DNA of 64,000 nt, taken from a virus. The stretch lies in IMG/VR virus record IMGVR_UViG_3300044712_002337, positions 18,564 to 82,563 of that record. One strand, 5' to 3'. Under the pieces are notes generated by a model. That model was not told the origin of the DNA. It saw only the letters and a program-made list of their open reading frames with translations, and made no database searches. Positions 42,101-49,294 of the stretch are shown here, piece after piece. The position numbers and the translations under genes were made by a program. Positions within the stretch are counted from its first letter, which is position 1. Every line of letters begins with the position of its first letter.

Positions 42101-42827
42101 CCTGACCGGCCTGTCGGTGCCGGACCTGAAGCGGGAGCTGGCCCGCGGCCTGCAACTGTCGGCCGACGCACTGCTGTACGTGGCGGCCGTGTGGCGGGAG
42201 CTGGAAGCCCGCGGGGAGGACCTGACCGAGTTCAAGACCGGCATCGGCCGGGCCATCCCGCTCATCGCCGCCGGCCGGCTGGCGGCCGAGGCGGTGGTGG
42301 CGTTCGCCGGCCGCCCGGGGGTGCTGGACGCCCTGGCCGGGCTGCCCCTGGCCCGCCAGCGGGAGCTGGCCGCCGGCGGGACGGTGAGCGTGCTCACCCC
42401 GGAGGCGGCGACGGCGACGGCCGTGCCGCTGGCCGCCCTGCCCGCCCAGGCGGTCCGGCTGGTGTTCGCCGACGGGGTGGAGCGGACCCCGGAGCAGCAG
42501 CGGGCGGCCCTGGTCGCCCGCCGGCCGCGGCGGGAGCGGGGGCCGGCCCGCCAGTACCGGGTGAACGTCGACCGCGACCGGCGGGTGGTGCGGGTCGGCC
42601 GCATGGAAATCCCGGTGGAGACGGTGCTGGCCGCGTTCGCCGAGGCGGCCGCCGGGCTGGACGGGGCCGACCCGGCGGTCGCCCGCGACCGGGGCGAAGG
42701 GCTGCCCATGGCCTCCTGCTACCTGACCGCCGACGAGGACGAGCGGCTGAAGGCGCTGTGCAAGGCGAAGAAGCTGGACCGCGGCGACGCGGTGCGGCGG
42801 GCGGTGGTGGCGATGCTCCTACTCTGA
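42072..42827 (+). CDS. 251-aa protein with C-terminal ribbon-helix-helix-like segment
   Basis: Helical N-terminal region (DLTGLSVPDLKRELARGLQL, SADALLYVAAVWRELEARGE), a linker rich in Arg/Pro, a small beta pair (QYRVNVDRDRRVVRVGRMEI) and a C-terminus ASCYLTADEDERLKALCKAK...DAVRRAVVAML that fits a ribbon-helix-helix DNA-binding fold. A transcription regulator or partition-like adaptor is possible. Confidence 0.55.
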   Translation: MTTLATPAPDLTGLSVPDLKRELARGLQLSADALLYVAAVWRELEARGEDLTEFKTGIGRAIPLIAAGRLAAEAVVAFAGRPGVLDALAGLPLARQRELAAGGTVSVLTPEAATATAVPLAALPAQAVRLVFADGVERTPEQQRAALVARRPRRERGPARQYRVNVDRDRRVVRVGRMEIPVETVLAAFAEAAAGLDGADPAVARDRGEGLPMASCYLTADEDERLKALCKAKKLDRGDAVRRAVVAMLLL

Positions 42828-42842
42828 CCTTCCCGCAATCCC

Positions 42843-42878
42843 GGCGGGCCGCGCCCGCCATTTTAAAAGGGAAAATCA
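42843..42878 (+). repeat. hairpin cassette
   Basis: GGCGGGC-CGC-GCCCGCC then ATTTTAAAAGGGAAAATCAC before ATG. Confidence 0.9.
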
Positions 42879-42879
42879 C

Positions 42880-43353
42880 ATGCCGACCATCACGATTGAC
42901 ATCGACGACGTCCGGAAGGCCGGGGGTGTACGGGAAGCCCTGGCGAAGAAGTGCGAGGGGTCCGACGCGGTGGCCTGCGGGGTCATCGGGATGGCGTTCG
43001 CCACCAGCGGGCCGGGCCACGGCTGGTCGCAGACGTTCGGGGCGGAGGACTTCGCCGCCCGCGCCCTGGACGAGGGTTGCGGGGCGCTCGCCTACCTGGA
43101 CCTGGACGACGGGCGGGTGGCCGCCCTGGAGGACGGCGAAGTCGTCTGGACGGACGAGAGCGACGTGCGAATCGAGTGCCCGGGCGTCGAGGACGCTCTG
43201 GCCCACCCGGAGGTCGCGGCCGAGATGGCCCGGGCCGTGCGGGACTATCACCACCCGGAGAGCGACGTGGCGGAGTGGAAGAAGTTGGTGGTCGCCATCA
43301 AAGCGGCCGGCGAGGCGTTCGACCGGCTGGACCCCGAGCGGTTCGACGGCTAA
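42880..43353 (+). CDS. 157-aa acidic hypothetical protein
   Basis: MPTITIDIDDVRKAGGVREA, FATSGPGHGWSQTFGAEDFA, LAYLDLDDGRVAALEDGEVV, RAVRDYHHPESDVAEWKKLV. The ribosome site comes from the cassette tail. Function unknown. Confidence 0.7.
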   Translation: MPTITIDIDDVRKAGGVREALAKKCEGSDAVACGVIGMAFATSGPGHGWSQTFGAEDFAARALDEGCGALAYLDLDDGRVAALEDGEVVWTDESDVRIECPGVEDALAHPEVAAEMARAVRDYHHPESDVAEWKKLVVAIKAAGEAFDRLDPERFDG

Positions 43354-43386
43354 CCCCTTTTCTCTCTTACCGCGAGCGGAGCGAGC

Positions 43387-43971
43387 ATGACGACCGAAAT
43401 CGGCGAGGTGTGGGAGGAGGTGCCGCTCTACCTGGTGAGCTTCCGCCCGACCCGGCACTTCACCGACGAGCAGGTGGCGGAGCTGACCGACGAGGAGGTT
43501 TACGGGGCCGAGTGGGCGGGCGACGGGCACGGGAATCACTGGTCGCGGGGGCACGACGCCGGCAGCCTGCGGGACGTCCGCCCCACCCCGGTCCTCACCT
43601 GGCGGCTGAAGCCGGGCGACCGGCTGATTCGCCAGTTCCGGATTCGTTTCAAGCGGGCGGTGGTGCGGGACGACCGGGGCGGGGAGGCGCCGCCCGTCAC
43701 CTACCTGGGCCGCGTGACGGAAGCCCGCTGGGAGGACGAGACGTTCTTCGACCCGCGGGCCGCCGGGGACGACGCCAAGCGGCTGGTGGCGGTGACCACC
43801 TGCGACCCGCACCCGCGGTTGCTCGGCGACGACTCCGACCCGCACGCGCCGACCGACGCCGTCCGCCTGATGGTCGAGACGTACCCGGACGACATGAGAT
43901 TCATGGCCGTGAGGCTCGAACTGCGGCCGCCGGACCCGGGCGGCCGTGAAGAGCACTCGTTCACCTTCTGA
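43387..43971 (+). CDS. 194-aa hypothetical protein
   Basis: LYLVSFRPTRHFTDEQVAEL, then PVLTWRLKPGDRLIRQFRIR and AVRLMVETYPDDMRFMAVRL; beta-rich. ATG preceded by CCGCGAGCGGAGCGAGC. Function unknown. Confidence 0.7.
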   Translation: MTTEIGEVWEEVPLYLVSFRPTRHFTDEQVAELTDEEVYGAEWAGDGHGNHWSRGHDAGSLRDVRPTPVLTWRLKPGDRLIRQFRIRFKRAVVRDDRGGEAPPVTYLGRVTEARWEDETFFDPRAAGDDAKRLVAVTTCDPHPRLLGDDSDPHAPTDAVRLMVETYPDDMRFMAVRLELRPPDPGGREEHSFTF

Positions 43972-44024
43972 GGCCGCCCGGTTCACCCGGGTGAACGGTT
44001 ACCCCTCTCCACCACACGGGAGAC

Positions 44025-44303
44025 ATGATGGCCGCGAACACCCAGACCCGCCGCGAAGCCGTCGAGATGGTGCTCTCCGTCCTCCGCGACGGCGCCCGCA
44101 ACGACCGGTATTTGCGGCAGGCCGACGACGGGCACTACTACACCACCCCGGACCACACGTTCCTCGGCGACGACGGTCCGTACAGCCCGCCGGGCGTCAC
44201 CATCCCGGTCGCCTACGACACCCCCGAAGAGCAGGAAGAGGGGTGGGCCGAAGCTCTGCTCGACGAGTTGGACGAGAAGGTTGCCGGCGGGGGCGACGAG
44301 TGA
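44025..44303 (+). CDS. 92-aa acidic protein
   Basis: TRREAVEMVLSVLRDGARND, HYYTTPDHTFLGDDGPYSPP, then an acidic helix (EEQEEGWAEALLDELDEKVA). Starts ATGATG after CGGGAGAC; either Met fits. Last gene before a strong terminator. Function unknown. Confidence 0.65.
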   Translation: MMAANTQTRREAVEMVLSVLRDGARNDRYLRQADDGHYYTTPDHTFLGDDGPYSPPGVTIPVAYDTPEEQEEGWAEALLDELDEKVAGGGDE

Positions 44304-44333
44304 GACGCCGTCACCCCGGGGGTGATATCACCG

Positions 44334-44366
44334 AGAGGCCGCCCGGGTGGGCGGCCTCTTTCGTTT
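44334..44366 (+). terminator. rho-independent terminator
   Basis: AGAGGCCGCCC-GGGT-GGGCGGCCTCT, an 11-bp perfect stem, then TTCGTTT. Confidence 0.9.
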
Positions 44367-44415
44367 GGCGGGCCGAGCCCGCCGGACCAACTAACTTCCG
44401 AGCGGAGCGAACAAG

Positions 44416-45063
44416 ATGACGAAGTCCAAGCCTAAAACCAGCCGGGACACGACCATCACCCTGGCCCTGGCGAACCCGTCCGAGCGGGCGACTCACCTGG
44501 AAGTCTCGGTGTCGTACGACAAGGGCGGCCCGAACTACTTCTCGGGCTCGACCGTGGCCCGCGGCTACTATCTCAGCGTCGGCCCGGTGAAACTCGCCCG
44601 CGGGATGCGGAGATTCGAGATTATGTCCCACCGCGCGGTCCTGCTCGAAACCACCGGGCGGAGGTCGGACAAGCGGCTGGGCTGGCACTTCGAGCAGGCC
44701 AAAGCCTCCGTCACCGCCCAGTCCGGCCAGGCGTTCGAACTGCTGCAACGCTTCCGGGCGGCGGAGGCCGCCAAGGAGGGGGACCGGCGGCGGGTTTATC
44801 ACGTCTGCTGGGACGCCCCTTTTATCAAAATCGACCACTGTTGGTGCTCCGAGAGTGCTGTCGCACTCGCCAAAGTGGTGACCGCCGGCGGGGCCGACAA
44901 AGCGCCGCTTCTGGCCGACGCCCTGGAGGAGGCCGGGTGCGACTGCCCGCTGACGCTCGCAGAACTTCGGCGACCGGACGACGAGGTGGCACGTCGCGCC
45001 GGCGAGCCGGGCGTGGCCCTCGTGGTTGCCCGGCACGTGCTCAGTCATCAGGCGTCTTACTGA
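44416..45063 (+). CDS. 215-aa hypothetical protein
   Basis: RATHLEVSVSYDKGGPNYFS, YYLSVGPVKLARGMRRFEIM, AVLLETTGRRSDKRLGWHFE: a beta domain, then a helical region and ADALEEAGCDCPLTLAELRR. The start follows TTCCGAGCGGAGCGAACAAG, the recurrent motif, and begins a new unit after the terminator. Function unknown. Confidence 0.7.
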   Translation: MTKSKPKTSRDTTITLALANPSERATHLEVSVSYDKGGPNYFSGSTVARGYYLSVGPVKLARGMRRFEIMSHRAVLLETTGRRSDKRLGWHFEQAKASVTAQSGQAFELLQRFRAAEAAKEGDRRRVYHVCWDAPFIKIDHCWCSESAVALAKVVTAGGADKAPLLADALEEAGCDCPLTLAELRRPDDEVARRAGEPGVALVVARHVLSHQASY

Positions 45064-45069
45064 CGAAGT

Positions 45070-45108
45070 CTATTTCACCCTTTTAAAATCGCTGGGTTTC
45101 ACCCCGCG
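45070..45108 (-). repeat. hairpin cassette, reversed, decayed stem
   Basis: TATTTCACCCTTTTAAAATC, then CGCTGGG-TTTC-ACCCCGCG with one mismatch, and GGACCCCGAAAG. Confidence 0.85.
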
Positions 45109-45134
45109 GACCCCGAAAGTACAGTGAGGTTAGA

Positions 45135-45884
45135 ATGTCCGCGACCCTGGAACGCGGCCGGGTTCCCCTGCGCGTGTTGGAAGAGCGGGTGGGCGGGTTG
45201 AGCACCCCGGGGAAGATGCCGTTTTACGGGTTCTCCCTGCCGGCCCAAGCCTGCAAGACCGGCTCGAAGCTGCGGGAGGTGAAGGGGTCGGTGTGCGAAA
45301 ACTGTTACGCTCTACGTGGCAACTATTTGTACACTAATGTACAAAAAGCCCTATGGAGGCGGTTGGAAATCCTGGAGGCCGACCCGGACGCGTGGGTGGA
45401 TAACCTGGTCGCCGTCCTCAAGCGGCGGTGCCGCCAGTTCACCCCCACCCCGGACGACCCGTGGCCGGCGGTCCGGGCTCACGACGCGGGCGATTTGCAG
45501 GGGGTGTGGCACCTGCGGGCCATCTGCGAGGTGGCCCGGCGGCTGCGGCGGGTGAGGCTGGCGGACGGAACCCGGGCGGCGGCGAGGCTGTGGCTCCCGA
45601 CCCGCGAATACGGGTTTGTGAAGGAGTTCCTGAACGGGGGCGGCGTCATCCCCCGCAACCTGACCGTCCGGCTGAGCGTTCACATGGTGGACGAGGGCCC
45701 CTCCCCCGGGTTGAGGAAATGGGCGCGGGAGAACGGTTTGGTCTTGTCCACGGTCAGGAAGAAGACTATCTTAGAAAATCACGGGGAGTGGGTGTGTCCC
45801 GCCCCGAAGCAGGGCAATGTTTGTGGAAAGTGTAGAAGTTGCCATGACCGAAGAATCGCCGTCATCTGCTACGGAAAGCACTGA
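45135..45884 (+). CDS. GP88-like phage protein
   Basis: 249 residues. GLSTPGKMPFYGFSLPAQAC, KGSVCENCYALRGNYLYTNV, HDAGDLQGVWHLRAICEVAR, WLPTREYGFVKEFLNGGGVI and a C-terminal C-x-x-C-x-x-C-H cluster match the pattern of the GP88 family (SLPA..TC..C..CYA.rG.Y...H.aGDf...YTR). Function of that family is unknown. The Cys cluster suggests a bound metal centre. An AT-rich patch with a TGTACA palindrome lies at 45326-45345. The 3' end is overlapped by the HNH gene. Confidence 0.72.
   Translation: MSATLERGRVPLRVLEERVGGLSTPGKMPFYGFSLPAQACKTGSKLREVKGSVCENCYALRGNYLYTNVQKALWRRLEILEADPDAWVDNLVAVLKRRCRQFTPTPDDPWPAVRAHDAGDLQGVWHLRAICEVARRLRRVRLADGTRAAARLWLPTREYGFVKEFLNGGGVIPRNLTVRLSVHMVDEGPSPGLRKWARENGLVLSTVRKKTILENHGEWVCPAPKQGNVCGKCRSCHDRRIAVICYGKH
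45326..45345. repeat. AT-rich palindrome inside the GP88-like gene
   Basis: TTTGTACA-CTAA-TGTACAAA, a perfect 8-bp inverted repeat on the conserved CYA..GNYLYTNVQ segment. Confidence 0.6.
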
Positions 45885-46935
45885 GCAGTGGGAATTTAAT
45901 GACCCCGGCGTCATAATCCCGCTGACGAATGACGGAAGCGTTGTGGTTTCGCCGGAGGATGTAGAGCTCGTGTCTACTCACCGGTGGAGGCTTGCGAGAT
46001 GCCGCAGAAAGCTCTACGCCGAGTCGACGGAAAAGGTAAATGGAAAATGGAAGAAGATATTACTACACCGCTTTATTCTCCGCCCTCCGTCCGATATGCT
46101 CGTCGACCACAAAAATAACAACGGGCTCGACTGTCGTCGTTGTAACTTGCGGCTAGCCACACATACCCAAAACCAAAGAAATGCTCCCTCTAGGATCGGG
46201 TCTTCAAGCAAGTTCAAGGGGGTTTGGTTTGCTGATAAACCGGCCAGGTGGCTAGCCCAAATATGCGACATCTATCTGGGCACATTCTCCGACGAGGTAT
46301 TGGCGGCAGAAGTTTATGACCACGCCGCCGTTCATATTTTTGGAGAGTTTGCTTGGCTGAATTACCCCAGCCGCCGAGACGAGTATGCCGCACAACCATT
46401 CTACTCAAACATGATTCGCGTCCGGCGAACGCGTGGCGAAAACCCCTACGTAGGGACGCAAAAGCGTGGGAACAGTTGGCTAGCTGATTGTAGCGGCTAT
46501 CCGCAGACTTATAGGGGTAGTTTTGCCACCGGCGAAGCTGCGGCGATGGCTTACGATTTGGCGAAAGTTCGTCAAGCAGGCACGACCGCTAAGGTCAACT
46601 TTCCAGAACGTATGTCCTACTACCTCGACGCCATACTCGGCGGCGTCGCCGAATCGATGTCAAAAACCGAGTTCAAAAAGTACGTGCGAGATAAAGTCCG
46701 TGACTACCTAAAAGGTAGATGGGTCGAAAAGACACGGTGGATGGGAAGCCGCGGTAAGCAGGATAGATTTGCGGGACTCGGCTGGTACGCAGAGGATGTG
46801 ATAGCCATTATGCCGAGTCTCACGGACGTGGAAGCCGCTAGTTGGCTAGCTCGCAACGATGATGAGATACGTGAGCGAATTCGCGCGTTAGGTGCAGACG
46901 TCATTAAGTCTATGCTTGAAACGGAATTCTCCTGA
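45844..46935 (+). CDS. HNH endonuclease with two AP2-type domains
   Basis: 363 residues from ATG 45844. HNH core: LLHRFILRPPSDMLVDHKNN, then NGLDCRRCNLRLATHTQNQR. AP2-like DNA-binding domains follow at about 120-175 (SSKFKGVWFADKPARWLAQI) and 195-255 (NPYVGTQKRGNSWLADCSGY). This layout is common in phage homing endonucleases. The gene is clearly AT-richer than its surroundings and overlaps the end of the GP88-like gene by 41 bases in another frame, so it arrived by transfer and uses the host gene's end. Confidence 0.9.
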   Translation: MTEESPSSATESTEQWEFNDPGVIIPLTNDGSVVVSPEDVELVSTHRWRLARCRRKLYAESTEKVNGKWKKILLHRFILRPPSDMLVDHKNNNGLDCRRCNLRLATHTQNQRNAPSRIGSSSKFKGVWFADKPARWLAQICDIYLGTFSDEVLAAEVYDHAAVHIFGEFAWLNYPSRRDEYAAQPFYSNMIRVRRTRGENPYVGTQKRGNSWLADCSGYPQTYRGSFATGEAAAMAYDLAKVRQAGTTAKVNFPERMSYYLDAILGGVAESMSKTEFKKYVRDKVRDYLKGRWVEKTRWMGSRGKQDRFAGLGWYAEDVIAIMPSLTDVEAASWLARNDDEIRERIRALGADVIKSMLETEFS

Positions 46936-46967
46936 ACTTGTTCCCATTATGCTACGCCCGCCACTGA

Positions 46968-47004
46968 GCGGGCCGGTGGCCCGCGATGTTAAAAGGGGAA
47001 AATC
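46968..47004 (+). repeat. hairpin cassette
   Basis: GCGGGCC-GGT-GGCCCGC then GATGTTAAAAGGGGAAAATC before ATG. Confidence 0.9.
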
Positions 47005-47006
47005 GT

Positions 47007-47261
47007 ATGCCCGTGAAAATCACCGTCGGCCCCTCCCCCGTGCCGCCCGTCCGGTACACCCCGCTCTCCCTCCTCCTGAAGCCCGGCATCTACCGCCCCG
47101 AGGACGAGCCGAACGACTGGCGGGTGGTCGTCTACCGCAAGGACCAGGCGCTGTACGTGGACCTACAGGCCGACCAGATTGAGCCGTACGACCCGGCCTT
47201 GTGGACCGGGTACTTCGTGCGGACGGGCGAGAAGCGTGTCACCCTCACGTTCGAGGACTAA
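47007..47261 (+). CDS. 84-aa hypothetical protein
   Basis: VRYTPLSLLLKPGIYRPEDE, then WRVVVYRKDQALYVDLQADQ; an all-beta pattern. Related in shape to the gene at 50457 (H/KPG-x-Y near the start). Function unknown. Confidence 0.65.
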   Translation: MPVKITVGPSPVPPVRYTPLSLLLKPGIYRPEDEPNDWRVVVYRKDQALYVDLQADQIEPYDPALWTGYFVRTGEKRVTLTFED

Positions 47262-47291
47262 CGCCCTCGTTTTCGAGAAAGGTCGCAGCCC

Positions 47292-47405
47292 ATGCTGTTC
47301 GCCGAACACCACCCCCTGTCCTGGCCCGACGCCTTCGCGATGGCGGCCATGTTCGCCTTCTTCGCGTTCTGCATCTGGTGTCTGGTCCGCTATGGAAATC
47401 GGTAA
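47292..47405 (+). CDS. 37-aa single-span membrane protein
   Basis: MLFAEHHPLSWPDAFAMAAM followed by FAFFAFCIWCLVRYGNR: one clear hydrophobic helix with a basic end. ATG after GAAAGGTCGCAGCCC. Function unknown. Confidence 0.5.
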   Translation: MLFAEHHPLSWPDAFAMAAMFAFFAFCIWCLVRYGNR

Positions 47406-47424
47406 CTACTTTATAAGGACTTAA

Positions 47425-48582
47425 ATGTCTGAAACCAAGAAAACGACCCACCGGGTGGACGTCGTCCCCTTGAATCTGTCGCCGTGTCCGAACTCGGATT
47501 TTCTCTCGGTCTGCGCCGTAGACGGGTGGCAGTGCGTCACCCAGACGGCCCAGTGGGCGGGCAAGGACCGGGCCGCGTTCGTGCTACCCGACACCCTCGT
47601 GCCGGTGTCCCGCCCCGAGTTCGCCTTCCTGGCCAAGGACGCCAACGCCGACGGGTACTACCGCATCCGGGCGAAGAAGCTGCGGGGCGTCCGCTCGTTC
47701 GGCCTGCTCGTGCCCGCCCCGGACGGGGCCGAGATTGGGCAGGACGTGAGCGACCTGCTCGGGTGCAAGCACTATGACCCAGCTATCGCTGGGTCGAGGC
47801 CGAAGGGTGGACTATTCATGGGCGGCGAGGTGGCCCCGGCCCCGGACATATTCACCGTCAAGTACGACCTGGAGCCGGGCCGGAAGTACGCCCAGAAGGT
47901 GTTCACCCCGGGCGAGCCGTGCCTGGTGACGGAAAAGCTGCACGGGGCAAATAGTAGATACGTGTACAGTAAAGGAGAGATGCACTGCGGCAGCCGCACC
48001 GAGTGGAAGAAGGAGTACCCGTCCTACGACCACGTGACCGTCGAGTACCTGGTCGAGAAGGGCAAGACGCCGGAGGAGGCGGAAGACATCATCGCTCGGC
48101 TGAAGACGAAGCCGAAGACGCGGAACATGTGGTGGCAGGCCCTCGACGCCACCCCGTCCCTGCGGGCGATGTGCGAGGCGAACCCCGGGATGGTGGTGTA
48201 CGGCGAGGCGTACGGCGCCGTCCAGAACCTGAACTACGGGTGTAAGAAGGGCGAGGTGAAGTTCGCCGCCTTCGACCTGATGAAGGACGGGCGGTGGCTG
48301 GACGCGGGCGAGGCCCTCGAAATCCTCCGGTTCTGGGACGTGCCGACGGTCCCCATCCTGGGCGAAGCCGTCCCCTTCGACTTCGACGCCCTGTGCGAGA
48401 TGGCCGAGGGGCGGTCCACGGTGCCGGGAGCGGGGCACGTCCGCGAGGGGATTGTGGCACGCCCACTGAAGGAGCGGACCGACCACTGCTGCGGCCGCGT
48501 CGTGCTCAAGTTCGTCGGCGTCGGCTACCTGGAGAAGTCGGTGGACGAGGAGGTTAATTGTGAAGACCTCGCAGAGGTCTGA
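47425..48582 (+). CDS. RNA ligase, DRB0094/Rnl5-like
   Basis: 385 residues. An N-terminal OB-like domain (about 1-140) precedes the nucleotidyltransferase domain, the order seen in the Deinococcus DRB0094 ligase. Motif I is LVTEKLHGANSRYV with Lys 171; later VVYGEAYGAVQNLN (motif III/IIIa region), REGIVARPL (motif IV) and VVLKFVGVGYLE (motif V). Seals RNA strands through an adenylated lysine. A patch of AT-rich codons follows motif I (GCAAATAGTAGATACGTGTA). It overlaps the possible 2H phosphoesterase. Confidence 0.88.
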   Translation: MSETKKTTHRVDVVPLNLSPCPNSDFLSVCAVDGWQCVTQTAQWAGKDRAAFVLPDTLVPVSRPEFAFLAKDANADGYYRIRAKKLRGVRSFGLLVPAPDGAEIGQDVSDLLGCKHYDPAIAGSRPKGGLFMGGEVAPAPDIFTVKYDLEPGRKYAQKVFTPGEPCLVTEKLHGANSRYVYSKGEMHCGSRTEWKKEYPSYDHVTVEYLVEKGKTPEEAEDIIARLKTKPKTRNMWWQALDATPSLRAMCEANPGMVVYGEAYGAVQNLNYGCKKGEVKFAAFDLMKDGRWLDAGEALEILRFWDVPTVPILGEAVPFDFDALCEMAEGRSTVPGAGHVREGIVARPLKERTDHCCGRVVLKFVGVGYLEKSVDEEVNCEDLAEV

Positions 48583-48952
48583 ACTGACGGCCGAAGGGCG
48601 TCTGGAGGTGTGCGGCGGCTGGGCCCGGCTGGTGCCGCCCGAGGGGTTGGGGAAATACCTCCGGCACCTGTTCCACCTGTGGACGCACCGGGTTCACAAG
48701 CTGCAAGCCCCGTCACGCGGGGCCCACATAACCGTGGCCGAGCCGGGACGGGCTTCGCCCGGGTTGCTCGCCCTCGTCGGGCGGGAGTTCGAGTTCACCC
48801 TGGGGCTGGACCCCCGGACGAACGGGAACGCCTGGTGGCTGCCCTGCGGGTGCGAAGCCCTGGAGCCGCACCGGGCGACGCCGACCGACTTCCACCTGTG
48901 CCTCGGGTACGAAAGAGAGGGCTCGCATGCAAGACACCCCCGCCCTGATTAA
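48560..48952 (+). CDS. possible 2H phosphoesterase
   Basis: 130 residues, GTG start inside the ligase end. Two spaced His motifs occur: GAHITVAEPG and TDFHLCLGY, close to the H-x-[ST/C] pairs of 2H phosphoesterases that heal RNA ends. LPCGCEALEPH lies between them. Coupling to an RNA ligase supports an RNA-repair role. The family is not certain from sequence alone. Confidence 0.5.
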   Translation: MKTSQRSELTAEGRLEVCGGWARLVPPEGLGKYLRHLFHLWTHRVHKLQAPSRGAHITVAEPGRASPGLLALVGREFEFTLGLDPRTNGNAWWLPCGCEALEPHRATPTDFHLCLGYEREGSHARHPRPD

Positions 48953-49100
48953 CGCCCTGCTCCACCCCGACTTCGTCCCCGTCAAGCGGCGGGCCACCAC
49001 CCCGGACGACGTCCGGGCGAAGCGGAAGCGGGTGGCGAAGCGGCGGGCCAAAAAGAGGAACGCTAAACGTTCCCAGAAACTCAACCGAGGAAAATCGTGA
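48927..49100 (+). CDS. 57-aa very basic protein
   Basis: MQDTPALINALLHPDFVPVK, then RAKRKRVAKRRAKKRNAKRS. The Lys/Arg-rich tail should bind nucleic acid. It overlaps both neighbours by a few bases. Function unknown. Confidence 0.6.
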   Translation: MQDTPALINALLHPDFVPVKRRATTPDDVRAKRKRVAKRRAKKRNAKRSQKLNRGKS

Positions 49101-49294
49101 AAAAAGCCTACCAAGTTACCGTCCTGTGCCAAACGCAGCTCAACTACCTTGTCGACGCCGAAACCCCCGTGGAGGCGGAGGTCGCCGCTCTTAACCGATG
49201 GGTGGGCGGAGACAAGGGCGAGACACTCGGGGACGAGTGGACGCGAATTGAAAAGTACACCACCGTGGAGAAGGCGACTTCGTCGTCGGACTGA
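49097..49294 (+). CDS. 65-aa hypothetical protein
   Basis: KKAYQVTVLCQTQLNYLVDA, then EAEVAALNRWVGGDKGETLG; beta-alpha-beta pattern like small phage proteins of the 'x-x-Y-x-V' type. GTG start after CCGAGGAAAATC. Function unknown. Confidence 0.6.
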   Translation: MKKAYQVTVLCQTQLNYLVDAETPVEAEVAALNRWVGGDKGETLGDEWTRIEKYTTVEKATSSSD